Positions 32,694 through 43,336 of a stretch of DNA of 64,000 bases are shown here, piece after piece. How positions within the stretch are numbered: the first letter of the stretch is position 1; every line of letters begins with the position of its first letter. Origin of the DNA: Rhipicephalus microplus (lineage: Eukaryota; Arthropoda; Arachnida; Ixodida; Ixodidae); the NCBI RefSeq assembly GCF_043290135.1, contig NW_027464589.1:5523001-5587000 (forward strand), given 5' to 3'. The position numbers and the translations under genes are program-made. The notes below the pieces were generated by a model. That model was given only the letters and a program-made list of their open reading frames with translations. It did not search any database and was not told the DNA's origin.

Positions 32694-34465
32694 CATGATA
32701 ATGATGATAATGTACAGATGAAGAGGATAGGTATGCTAAATGCCCACAGTATACCCTAAAAATTAAATTACGAAAAAAATTCGTTGTGTAGGGGTTTCAG
32801 ATTCCCTTCCTCTTCCCTCTTTATTACGGCCTCCTGGTTCTATGTGCGTTTGACATGGTATATCTTTTTTTTTTCATCTCACAGCTTTCTGAGCACAGCT
32901 AACTTTATAAATCGGCTCAGCTATTCTTAATATTGTAGATGCCTGCCCAACGAGAAAAGAGTTAAGACAGAAGAAATCTCACTAAGAGACGCCTTTTTAA
33001 AATAGCTTTTCATCCCTCACAAGGGCTTCTATGGAACTCTAAATCAGCAGATTGGTGCGTCATACTTTAAGAGTTATGACATCATGTGCTAGACATGAAT
33101 GATGGGCAGGTACGAAGAAATCTGCATCAAAAAAGCGCACCAGAGAAGCTGAAGCTCATAGCAGTTGCTGCACGCGGCCTTTTCAGCACTATTTGACTGC
33201 AGCGCCGCCGCTACGGGCAACACGGAAGGTCTTAGGCTAGGATAAATATAATGGGGAGTTGTGATGAGCGCAGCGCTTTTTGCTTGCCGGAGAAGGCTCT
33301 TCGGCGTGCCGATGCCGCTTGGGGCGCTGATGGCAGCGGCGTGGGTAGTGAGTGGTGCACTTCGCAGAGTTTTTCTCGGGTGCGCTGCTTTTTTTTTTTT
33401 TCATAAGCGGTAGCTGCTTTACAAGTACTTTGTCAATCGGTGATTACGCTGGGTTACTCTGAAATGCCTGAAGGCGTCAACGACAAAAAAAAAGTAGATC
33501 CAGCGTCGCTGCACTATGCTTGTCCGCAAAACTTAATGCTTCAGTTCAGCCTCTTGAAGAGTCCCAAGGGTGGCAACCGAGTCACAAATTGACAAAGCAG
33601 CAATAGACGACAGACATTCATACATGTAGAATAAAAATAAACTTTACAAATATAAAAGGACACCAATTACGAATTCAAAAGGTATGAAACAAAGCTCCAG
33701 AAATAGAGAGCGATAGAATACGTATGTATCTATAAAAGGACACCAATTACGAATTCAAAAGGTATGAAACAAAGCTCCAGAAATAGAGAGCGATAGAATA
33801 CGTATGTATCATGACTCAGCATGAACATTAAAAGCAAAAATCAATGAGTGACCGAAATTCCGGGAGATCTACTATTCGGGAAAGTGAATTAGCTGGGTGA
33901 AACATCTATCATGACGATTTTGATTATTTAAAATTACATATATCTACAGCGCTATATTTCGGAATTATTCGCAAGAAATAACTACACATAATAATATATT
34001 CAAGTCTAAGAAATCATCAGAATGAAAACTATACACTGATACACAGAGACATCACAGTAAAAGATACAATAGAGTAATAGGAACTCTTAAATAATTGCGC
34101 AAGACAGCCAATCGTAACGAAGTTTCTTGCAATATTTAAATAGATTCATAGGAAGTTTTCAATGGTAGAAGAAAAGACAAAGTGTCAATGTCTTCGTGGT
34201 TTAAGGTGGTTAATAGGTAAAGTAGCCTGTAGGACAATGCTCATCCTAAATACTGTAAAATCGACATTTATTTCTTCGTGCCTAGTGAGACAAACACTTG
34301 AGTTTACGTTTATCTTAGCAAGATAATTATGGCACTACAACCATGTTTAACGAATGCTTTATGACATGTCAATATAAATACGTGGTTTATTAAAATGATA
34401 TTCTGGCTTCTGCAGCGCGGGCGCATTGATTCAAACTTCTGTTCTTGGAGTATAATCGACAAAGT
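32694..34465. other. Non-coding interval
   Basis: AT-rich, without recognised genes. It contains the perfect 80-bp tandem duplication at 33651-33810 and a (T)n run near 33390. No transposon ends were identified. Confidence 0.5.
33651..33810. repeat. Perfect tandem duplication, 2 x 80 bp
   Basis: 33651-33730 and 33731-33810 are identical, each starting TATAAAAGGACACC and ending CGTATGTATC. No other copies are visible in the window. Confidence 0.97.
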
Positions 34466-34556
34466 GCCCCAGGTGGTCTAAATTTCCGGAGCCCTCCACT
34501 ACGGCGTCTCTCGTAATCATATGGTAGTTTTCGGATGTTAAAATAAACATATCAAG
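34466..34556 (+). mobile_element. Ruka-type SINE, 3' fragment
   Basis: CCCCAGGTGGTCTAAATTTC through CTACGGCGTCTCTCGTAATC and a TTTTCGGATGTTAAA-like end match the 3' half of the full element at 48550-48785. The tRNA head is missing. Confidence 0.75.
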
Positions 34557-34845
34557 GCCTTTTCAAGAATGGTTTTCAGAGATAAGACTTTAAAGAGCTT
34601 AGGTGCCATGTAGTGCCCTGCACTTGCTCGATAAAAATGATTTTACCGAAAACGGGTCACCACCACACAGCGTTGGAGCAATTTTTTTGTGGAGAGCAGC
34701 GCGTGCTGTCTCGTTCCTCTCCTCCACAATGTTACCCGCGCCGGTGCATGCAGTGCTCCAAGCGGCGTCGGCGCGCTTTGGGGACCGGTTTCGGTGGCCG
34801 CTTTTCACACCTCTCCTAACCACCCTAGTCTCGTGCGTCAGCGTG

Positions 34846-35230
34846 CCGTGGCAACGCTTCCTAGATTTCTTGTGCCTGCCGAATAAGCGCGAAACGCCTG
34901 TCATCTATAGCGGCGCTGCCTACGTAGGAAGTAAGGGTTTTTGTCTTGGCCTTTGAGATTGGTAATTTTGGCGTTTGCAACTAATTTTAAAAGATGCCTT
35001 GTATTGAAAAATTTGCCTGCTGATTGACGACGTCACTTACGTAGAGTTAATTACAATTATGTTTACGCTTCAAAAAATTTTTACGTCATTTTTTGCATAT
35101 GGGCTCCAAAAACATAAAAACTTTTTGAAGACATTCCTACTTGAGTAGCGCCACCACCGTAGTTCCAACGACCGCCGCTTTTCAAGTGACCACCGATAAT
35201 CCGGCAGGCAGAAGAAATCTAGGAGGTGTT
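34846..35230. repeat. Diverged inverted repeat pair
   Basis: CCTAGATTTCTTGTGCCTGC at about 34859-34878 resembles the reverse complement of 35199-35222 (CCTAGATTTCTTCTGCCTGC on the minus strand). Weaker similarity covers about 80 bp on each side. This may be two inverted copies of one short repeat or a MITE. Confidence 0.4.
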
Positions 35231-35685
35231 GGCCGTGGGGACCTCCGTCCTCCCGCCCGCACAGCATGCGGCCCAGCGCAGTAGTTTCATTGGCGTTGTG
35301 CAAAAGGAAACTGCGAGCAACAGCACAAAGAAAGGAGAGCGCGTGAAAAAAGAAGGAAAAGGAAGTTGCCGCCTCGCCAACGGCGCGGCAGTTTCCGAAC
35401 GTGGCGCGCTCGATCGCAGGCGGCAGGGTGGCACAGCGAAGGGATATGGCGGCTGCTGCGCCCAGCCGACGACGACGAATCTAGTAAAGCCCTTCTCAGC
35501 GCGAACCACTCCTATTATCTGCGGCCGTCGCCAACGCAGCCCGAAAGAAAAACGAAACCGCCCCGCGGCGTCGCTCGCAACAGCAAAGGCAGCCTCGCGC
35601 GACGCCGGGAAGAAAACGCGACGACGGACGGCTCCGACACGCAAGCCCACGGAGGCACCCAAACAACGACGACCTTCTGAAATCG
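35220..35685 (+). other. CpG-rich putative first exon of an unknown gene
   Basis: This segment is strikingly GC- and CpG-rich compared with its AT-rich surroundings (for example CCGCCCCGCGGCGTCGCTCGC-like runs). It ends in a strong splice-donor-like sequence, ATCG|GTGAGT, at 35685/35686. Several short frames cross it on both strands, the longest about 200 codons on the minus strand, with no recognisable domain. A 5' UTR exon plus promoter of a host gene or non-coding RNA is the likeliest reading. A downstream exon was not found. Confidence 0.35.
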
Positions 35686-35689
35686 GTGA

Positions 35690-37900
35690 GTGGCGCTTTG
35701 CTCGTGTCTCCAATACACGAGTCTGATGTTGTAGTACGTCCGTTATACGCTTTATCATCGCTATGAGTGCCGCACACGGAACGCCGCATCCCAAAGGAGG
35801 GAGGGGTCGCAATGGCGAAGATGCTCTCACCCTTCTCTTTTTTTTTTCTTTCGCCTTTTTGCTTTTAGACGTCCTGTGCCCTTTTGGGAACGACGACGGG
35901 CAGAAGTGCTGGAGCGAGGATTTTTGTTGGCACGACGATGTCCGCTGGTTTTCGCAATTGTTTGTAACTGCCTGCGTTTCAACCGCTAGATGCGCGTATA
36001 AAGGCGTTTAGCGCATGAATTTCTTGAACGAACATACAGTGGCGACAAGCGCCCAATCGACACTTTTCTGTCGCATTTCACACAGAAATCCCTGAATGCG
36101 GAATGTAAAAAGACGATGCTGTTGTGATCTTCGGGATGGTTTTATTCGTTCATATGACGCGCTTGTAGGTGGGATGGTGAATCAAATGCGTTGCGAAGAG
36201 CGCGACGGCATTGAGCGTATCGCGCGTGGGTGCGCCGAAATTTCGGAATTGTTACAACTGTACGGCTTTCAAAGCTTGTGCGGCAATACCTGAGTCGCAC
36301 TTTTATGGTGGTTGGTCGGTTAACCAAGCCAGCATCCCGGTCAGGAAATAAAAGAAACAATGGAATGTATGCAGCACATGTTTGCAAAGCAGCTGTAGCC
36401 CTCTCGACAACATGGATTTTTGTACTGTCGCGGATAGGTGGCTAAAGTTGCGCAAGTTGTTCCTCTTGTTTGCGTGAATAGTAAATTATTTTCACGCAAA
36501 TGTACACCAGCAAGCGACACTGTAAATGTTTGTAGTGACATGGCCCATACATGCCAACCGCCAAAGGTAGGTATACTGGTGACTGGTGCTGTCACACTAA
36601 GGCTGGCCCACGAGCGGAACCATTTGTGATTAAGTTCTTCGACGTACAGGTGCGACCAAAAGTATGCAGACCGCGGGATCGCGTGGCAGAATGCATCGGC
36701 GCGCCAGCTAGCGACGAGACATGACGAAACACCTGCTGCAAGGGCGCATGCGCGTCCCGTCTTATAATCATGTCGCTCTGTTGGACGCGGTTGGGCGCTC
36801 GTACCCAAAACGACAACTGGGTGTCGCTTTTTTTTCTCCATCGAATCTGTGCCACTCTTCACGTAGCGGCTTGGACGGGGCTGGTTCAAGCACCGGCTTG
36901 CGTTGTTATTAACGCCGGTTGATTAAGATAAGTAAGCATAGCGAGCATCGCACAACCTGAAGCCAAACGCACAAAATAAATTTTTTTCAGGCCAGTTTGC
37001 CTTTTGTCGGGCTAATCCAAGTTGCACTTAAATGAGCTTAGTTAAGTCAAAGTTAATGTAGCCAAAATTAATCAAATGTAGTCGAGCACTTTATGACCTA
37101 GATAAGTAAGGTTTAAGTAGGTTTAGTTAAGCCCAGTGCAGCTTAGTGTTTTCATGTTAAGCGAAGTTAAGCTTAGATAAGCCCAGATGAGTGAAATAAG
37201 TATAGCCAAATGTAATTAGCCAAAGTTGATCATGCTCATTCATAACCTAGCTGTGCAAAATAAGCATATACAAGGCGAACCTTATCGTGGCCAATTAATC
37301 TAGGGCGACTTTCCTATGAGCCCACAGAAGTTCAGGCCAGGAAGATGCAAATGACTATTTACTGACTCCGTACTAATTAGTTTAAATTAAATCTAGTTAC
37401 CACTAAGTAATAATAATACTAATCATGGCTGAATATTGGTCTGAAATCCATTTAAAGTATCCTCAATACTAGAATTTCATGTGACCTAATTGGGCTAAAT
37501 ATGCATAAATAATCTATTTAGGCAAACACCAAGGTAATTATAACAACTTTGACTAAGCTTGGTTGGTCATAGCATCATCAAACCAATTAAAATATGATTA
37601 GGCAACATCCTATTTAAACACAAATAATTAACATAATTGAAGTCGAATTCTTATGAGCTCAGAGAATCCAAGCTCGGCAAGATGGTGATTACTCCTGACC
37701 GAGTTGAGTCTCGTTTACCTAAATATACATCAAATTAGTCTTGACATTATTGAATAATGTGCGTGACATCAAGGCCCATCCAAAGTAGCTGAGTATGATG
37801 TCGCATAATTATGCAAATTACGCCTAGTTACACCTAATATAGATCGTGGTAAAGTTGGACTTGCTACGAAACCATTAACCCCACTGTGACTTTGCCTCGC
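35690..37900. other. Non-coding interval with degenerate TTAAG-rich stretch
   Basis: Only short frames occur here. Between about 37020 and 37240, AAGTTAAGC/TTAGTTAAG-like words recur irregularly, as in a decayed tandem repeat. No protein similarity or transposon end was recognised. Confidence 0.4.
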
Positions 37901-37959
37901 GCCTCTAGTGCAAGCTGCCCACGTTTTTTTTTTCTTTGTTCATCGCATGGCGCACTGCT

Positions 37960-39591
37960 TTATGTCGAAGATTGTAACGGCGGCTGTCGGTCGTCTGTTG
38001 ATTCTTGATACGGAGACGCGCAAGTTGTCGGGCTTCTTCGGCGCGATGAAGGTACTCGCTCACATCGAGGTTTTCTTCGTCGGTGACGTTGGGTAACATG
38101 GCATCGAGCGTCGTTGCCGGGCTCCTTCCGTAGACCAATTTGTATGGAGATATCTGCGTCGTCTCCTGCATCGCCGTGTTGTATGCGAAGGTCACATACG
38201 GAAGAATGGCGTCCCACGTCTTGTGTTCGACATCGATGTACATTGACAGCATGTCGACGATCGTCTTGTTAAGCCGCTCGGTGAGGCCGTTGGTCTGTGG
38301 GTGGTACGCTGTCGTCCGGCAGTGGTTTGTTTGGCTGTATGCCAAGATCGCTTGAGTTAAGTCGGCAGTGAATGCAGTTCCTCTGTCGGTGATAAGGACC
38401 TCCGAGGCGCCGTGACGTAGGACGATATTTTCGACGAAGAACTTAGCTACCTCGGATGCGCTGCCTTTTGGCAGGGCTTTTGTCTCGGCGTAGCGGGTGA
38501 GGTAGTCAGTCGGTAGCTGCCACGATCCATTTGTTTCTGAAAGGTGACGTCGAGAACGGCCCCTGTAGGTTCATACCAATCTGCTGGAAAAGTCGGCGAG
38601 GTGGTTCAATTGGCTGCAAAATTCCCGCTGGCTTTGTCGGTGGTGTCTAGCGCCGCTGACAGTCCCGGCATGTCCTCACATAACGAGTGACGTCAGGTGT
38701 AAGACGAGGCCAATAGTACCTTTCTTGTATCCTTGCGAGCGTGCGAGAAACACCGAGTTGCCCTGCTGTCGGATCGTCGTGCAGGGCCTGCAGGAGTTCT
38801 GGTCGTAGAGCTGAAGGCACCACAAGGAGGTACTTGGCTCGAAACGTTGAAAATTTTTTCTTTTGGAGAAGACCGTTTCGCAGGAAGAACGACGTAAGTG
38901 CGCGCATGAATACCTTTGGGACTTCGGTGGTCCTGCCTTCGAGGTATTCTATTAAGGCCTTAAGTTCCGGGTCCGCCCGCTGTCGTTCAGCGAAGTCGTC
39001 GGTAGTTATTGTTCCGTCATCCGAGTCGTCAGGTTGTGGTTGGTCGACAGGTGCACGAGAGAGACAGTCGGCGTCGGAGTGTTTTTTGCTGGACTTGTAA
39101 ACGACGATAATGTCATATTCTTGAAGTCTCAGGCTCCATCGTGCGAGGCGACCTGAAGGGTCCTTCAAGGTGGCTAGCCAACACAAGGCGTGGTGGTCGC
39201 TCACAACTTTGAAGGGCCTGCTGTAGAGGTAGGGACGAAATTTCGACGTAGCCCAGATGATGCCGAGGCACTCCTTTTCTGTTGTTGAATAATTGGCTTC
39301 TGCTTTGGGTAGCGATCGGCTGGCTTAACTAATAACCCTTTCAAGTCCGTCAGCCCTCTGCACAAGAATGGCGCATGGACCTACGCTGCTTGCGTCAGTG
39401 TGTATTTCTGTCTCTGCAAATTCGTCGAAATGGGCAAGTAACGGAGGCGTCTGGTGGAAAGCGTGTTCCTGTGGCATTTCCCACTTGTACTCCGCGTCGG
39501 CCTTGGTAAGGTTAGTGAGAGGATCGGCCATGCGGGCGAAGTTTTTCAGAAACCGCCCATAATAGGCGCACAGGCCCAAAAATTGGCGCAC
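37960..39591 (-). pseudogene. Gypsy-2 RNase H and integrase, broken
   Basis: The RT-RNase H connection (MRQFLGLCAYYGRFLKNFA) and IHTDASSVGPCAILV are at 39591-39325. SDHHALCWL ... DADCLSRAPV and the integrase zinc domain (HDDPTAGQLG ... CRDCQRR) lie at 39204-38647. The catalytic core between 38646 and 38346 is shifted among frames. AYHPQTNGLTERLNKT with the catalytic Glu follows, to about 37960. At least four frame changes are present. Confidence 0.8.
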
Positions 39592-41130
39592 CGCCTTCTT
39601 GTCAGTGGGGGCAGGAAGTTGGCGATGGCGGCTGTTTTCTGTGGATCGGGACGAACTCCAGACTTGCTAATAACGTGCCCCAGAAACAAGAGCTCCTCGT
39701 ACGCAAATCTGCACTTTTCTGGCGTCAGTGTAGGTCTGGACGTCTTGATGGCTTTAAATACAGCTTCAAGGCGCCGGAGATGCTCGCCGAAATTCGAGGA
39801 AAACACGATGACGTCGGCCAAGTACACAAGGCAAGTCTGCCACTTCATTCCTGCCAGTACTGTATCCATAACGCGTTGAAAAGTTGCAGGCGCTGAGCAA
39901 AGGCCGAAGGGCATCACCTTAAACTCGAAGAGGCCGTCCGGTGTTATAAACGCCGTCTTCTCTCGGTCTCTTTCGTCGACTTCGATTTGCCAATAGCCAG
40001 TATTGAGGTCCATTGACGAGAAGTACTTGGCGTTATGGAGCCGATCAAGGGCGTCGTCTATTCGTGGGAGAGGATACACGTCCTTTCTTGTGATTTTATC
40101 CAGGCGGCGATAATCGAATCGGAAACGTAGGGTCCCATCCTTTTTCTTCACTAACATCACGGGGGACGCCCATGGACTCTTGGACGGCTGGATGATGTCA
40201 TCCCGCAGCATCTCATCAACTTGTCTTTTCATGGCCTCCTGTTCTCGCGTCGAAACCCTGTACGGACCCTGACGGAGTGGTCTGGCATTTTCTTCGGTTA
40301 GGATGCGATGTTTCGTGATTGGGGTCTGACGAATGTTTGATGACGATGAAAAGCAATCTTCGTACTGCAGGAGCAGGGCCTTGAGCGGTTCTTGCTTATG
40401 GTTCGGAAGTCTGGGATTGACGTTGAAAGCTGTGGGAGGGGCTTGGTTCCTCTGAGCAGGTTCCACAGAATTGGTGAAGGCGAAAGCACTGGTGGCGTCC
40501 ACAGTTTCTTCGATGTATCCGACCGTTGTTCCTTTGTTCACATGTTTGTACTCGTGGCTGAAATTCGTGAGCATAACCGTTGCTTTGCCTCCCCGCAGCT
40601 CTGCAATTCCTCTTGCGACGCAAATATTTCGGGTGACCAACAGATGGTGACTGCCTTTAACGACGCCTTTCAAGTCAGGTGATTTAGGAGCGCTGACCGA
40701 AATAATGACGCTAGAGCGAGGCGGAATGGTGACTTGTTCTTCCAGCACAATCAAGGCATGGTTTCCTGACGGCGTGCGCGGCGGTAGTGTTTCTTTTGTG
40801 GATAATGTTATCGACTTTGTTCTTAGGTTGATGACATCCCCATGGAGGCATAAGAAGTCCATACCAAGGATGACATCTCTCGAGCAACGCTGTAGGACTA
40901 CGAAGTCTGTAGGATAAATTCGGCCGTTAATGGTGACTCTAGCTGTGCAGATTGCTGTAGGCGTTACGAGATGACCTCCGGCTGTACGGATTTCAGGGTC
41001 TTCGCAAGCTGTCCTAATTTTCTTTAACTTTGTGGCGAATGACCCACTGATGACTGAATAGTTGGCTCCATTATCGACGAGAGCGGTCACACTGTGGCCG
41101 TCGATAAGAACGTCGAGGTGGCCTGGTTGG
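39546..41130 (-). pseudogene. Gypsy-2 protease and reverse transcriptase with altered active sites
   Basis: A continuous frame of more than 510 codons. The protease motif reads ALVDNGANYSV where DTG or DSG is expected. The RT shows KKKDGTLRFRFDYRRLD (usually CVDYRRLN), MDLNTGYWQIEVD and MPFGLCSAPATF. The active box is YLADVIVFS, with Ala in place of the first Asp of YLDD. The frame then enters the connection domain and ends at 39546. The changes would disable the protein although the frame is open. It lies between gag and the RNase H fragment in the usual order. Confidence 0.85.
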
Positions 41131-41241
41131 CGTTGTGTTCGGAAAGCTCCGTCGCGTCGTCATCGTCGGAGGATCTTCGGTAGTTCATCGCACAGCAACC
41201 GCACCTCCATTGGTTGCTGCCCTTAGTTTCCCGGATACGGG

Positions 41242-42624
41242 CTAGGAGACCGGCCCCGCATTGGGCCAAAATACTGCCGGGGATGCGGTGACATGCGGCG
41301 GCTGGGCGGCAGCGAACGGGAAGGACTTTCGTGGTGTCCATTGAGTTCCTGTCAGGTAGTCGGCGATGTCACGTGGCCGTTCTCCTGGCTGCGGACGCGG
41401 TGCATTGACGGCGAAGCCACGCAGCCCTATCTGTCGGTACTGGCAACGGCGGTATGTGTGTCCGGCCTCGCCGCAGTGGTAGCAGAGCGGCCGGTGGTCA
41501 GGGGTGCGCCAGACGTCGGTCTTCCTCGGCGCACTGCGCTGGGCCGCTGGCGAACGGTAGGACGTCGGTGGGGGTGTTGGCGGCGGTGGCGTCTGGCGAC
41601 GGATGTGCGATGGGACAGCGTTTTGACGTGCACGTGGAGGAATGGCATGGCGGCGGGCTGCAGCAGCATAGCTCATGGCTTGCAGCTGAAGCTCTTGAGA
41701 CTGAGGAACGCCCAGTGATTGCTGGATCTCCTGGCGTACGACGTCCGCGATGGATTCCACGTGAGGCTGCACTGAATGAAGTAATTTTCGTAGCTCCTCT
41801 TGCACGATCACTCGGATCGTTTCGCGCAAGTCAGTGGTTCCAAGCCCTTGAATGCCGGCGTAGCTTGTAGACGAGAAGCTATGCTTATATTGCCGCATGC
41901 GCATCTCGAGCGTCTTCTCTATCGTAGATGCTTCTGAAATGAATTCGGCGACCGTCTTTGGCGGGTTTCTGATCAGCCCGGTGAAGTGTTCCTGCTTTAC
42001 TCCTCGCATGAGCAGATGGACCTCTTTCTCCTCGGACATGTCGCAGTCAGCGTGGAGGAAAAGCTTAATCATATCTTCCGTGAATAGCGCCACGTTTTCG
42101 TTTTTCATCTGCATGCGGGTTTCGAGAAGAGCTGCGGCCTTCTCCTTGCGCACCGCACTTGCGAAAGTGGTGAGGAACCTGGCGCGAAAAATGTCCCACG
42201 TTGTAAGACTTCGCTCTTGATTCTCGAACCAGGTCCGAGCAGCATCTTCTAAGGCGAAATACACATGCCGGAGCTTGTCATCGTCTGTCCAGTCATTGAA
42301 GGCGGCGGCGCGGTCTAACCTTTGGATCCAGCTTTCTGGGTCTTCCAGTGGCGAACCGTGGAAAGTTGGCGGCTCTTTGGGTTGTCGGAGCAGGAGTGGT
42401 GCAGGCTGCACGGGGGCGGTCATGGTTGCAGTAGTTGATGTCGGGATCCGTGTCTGCCTGGCTGCTTCAGGAAGGGGCCCGTACTCTGGTTGTAGTCCCC
42501 TCTGCCTGCGGCTTGTTCGCTGTTCAGGGTTAGCGTCCGTGTCTTCTTTGCCGCTTGGGCCGGGGTCGCGGCTTAAAGGGGGCGTCCGGAACATCAAAGA
42601 AGCAGCACCTCCACCAGATGTCAC
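41242..42624 (-). CDS. Gypsy-2 gag
   Basis: The 460-codon open frame has its first ATG at 42624, overlapping the LTR end; MFRTPPLSRD (about 42594) may be the real start. The gag core spans about residues 80-230 (WIQRLDRAAAFNDW, ARTWFENQERSL, FTEDMIKLFLHAD). A Pro-rich stretch and a CCHC knuckle (CYHCGEAGHTYRRC) near residue 400 follow. It resembles the gag scrap at 4548-5130. The frame is intact, unlike pol. Confidence 0.85.
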   Translation of the reverse strand: MTSGGGAASLMFRTPPLSRDPGPSGKEDTDANPEQRTSRRQRGLQPEYGPLPEAARQTRIPTSTTATMTAPVQPAPLLLRQPKEPPTFHGSPLEDPESWIQRLDRAAAFNDWTDDDKLRHVYFALEDAARTWFENQERSLTTWDIFRARFLTTFASAVRKEKAAALLETRMQMKNENVALFTEDMIKLFLHADCDMSEEKEVHLLMRGVKQEHFTGLIRNPPKTVAEFISEASTIEKTLEMRMRQYKHSFSSTSYAGIQGLGTTDLRETIRVIVQEELRKLLHSVQPHVESIADVVRQEIQQSLGVPQSQELQLQAMSYAAAARRHAIPPRARQNAVPSHIRRQTPPPPTPPPTSYRSPAAQRSAPRKTDVWRTPDHRPLCYHCGEAGHTYRRCQYRQIGLRGFAVNAPRPQPGERPRDIADYLTGTQWTPRKSFPFAAAQPPHVTASPAVFWPNAGPVS

Positions 42625-43102
42625 GGGGTCGTGGCGTGGCCGAAGAAAGGAGACTTTGTGTTAGAATTTAACTGTTTATTTGGGCGAACCTGTGCCCGGT
42701 AAATGGAAAGTCCGATTACAGTAGCAGTCTTGGACTGATAGCGGCGAACGGAGCGTCGGCCGTCGATCAACTACTCACAAGCGGCGAAGTGCGTCGGCAT
42801 TTATACTCTTGCCATTGAATGTTCTAGCGTTATCGCTGGCGGTGGCATAGGTTCCAGAATAATCTGTACAATTCGCAAAGTGGGCGTGATCTTATCGAAA
42901 TGATCTGCTAAAGTCCGGAAGCTTCTCGAAAACTGCAGGCGCAGTTTGCGCTGAGAATTGTGTAGTGTTTTGGAGGGATAAGAAAACTTGAGAAATGGAA
43001 CGTGGCAATATGATATTTGACAATACGTTGGCAAGAGGCACATCGCGTTGAATAAAAAGAAATGACCCCACGTCGTTGTGCTAAGTATCCCTGCATGTAA
43101 CA
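42619..43102 (-). repeat. Gypsy-2 5' LTR (about 484 bp)
   Basis: On the minus strand it starts TGTTACATGCAGGG and ends CCCCGTGACA, followed by TCTGGTGGAGGTGCTG. Borders are inferred from TG...CA termini and the gag position, because no second LTR is present. Confidence 0.55.
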
Positions 43103-43127
43103 TGTTCTAAATATTGTGTTTTAATAA

Positions 43128-43301
43128 TGTTACGGAAAAGAAGAGACGCCGCATCGACGAGGCTATTGATTAGATGTGTTTGAAACCAGCGGTGGTGGCG
43201 TGACTAGTTCACTAGCGATCGAGCAAAGACCACCTTTCGTCTTACTTGTCAAGCACACACGCACGTCGCCCCCTATAATCTCTGTATGCCTGCATGTAGA
43301 A
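43128..43301 (-). repeat. Gypsy-3 3' LTR (about 174 bp)
   Basis: It begins TGTTACGGAAAAGAAGAGAC on + and ends near CTGCATGTAGAA. It aligns over its length with 48317-48487. Confidence 0.85.
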
Positions 43302-43336
43302 TAATCCCCGATGGCAGAAGCACCGTCTCGGTGCAT

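Larger units (their letters stand above)
37960..43102 (-). mobile_element. Gypsy-2: LTR element, 3' end missing
   Basis: On the minus strand: a 5' LTR (43102-42619), an intact gag (42624-41242), a long PR-RT frame (about 41130-39546), and RNase H and integrase pieces down to about 37960. There, inside the integrase C-terminal part, homology stops next to a T-run (37926-37936). No 3' LTR is found. Long open frames coexist with altered catalytic residues. Confidence 0.85.

Noticed and set aside
34599..34956. Protein-coding gene at 34599-34956
   Set aside because: Overlapping frames on both strands, no recognisable domain and low-complexity composition; the region belongs to an inverted repeat neighbourhood.
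35219..35830. 203-codon minus-strand gene
   Set aside because: Openness follows from the high GC content, and plus-strand frames are equally open. A promoter or 5' UTR exon fits better.
36645..36690. Tc1/mariner end (GGTGCGACCAAAAGTATGCAG)
   Set aside because: It resembles a Tc1-type terminus, but I found no inverted partner, TA duplication or transposase.
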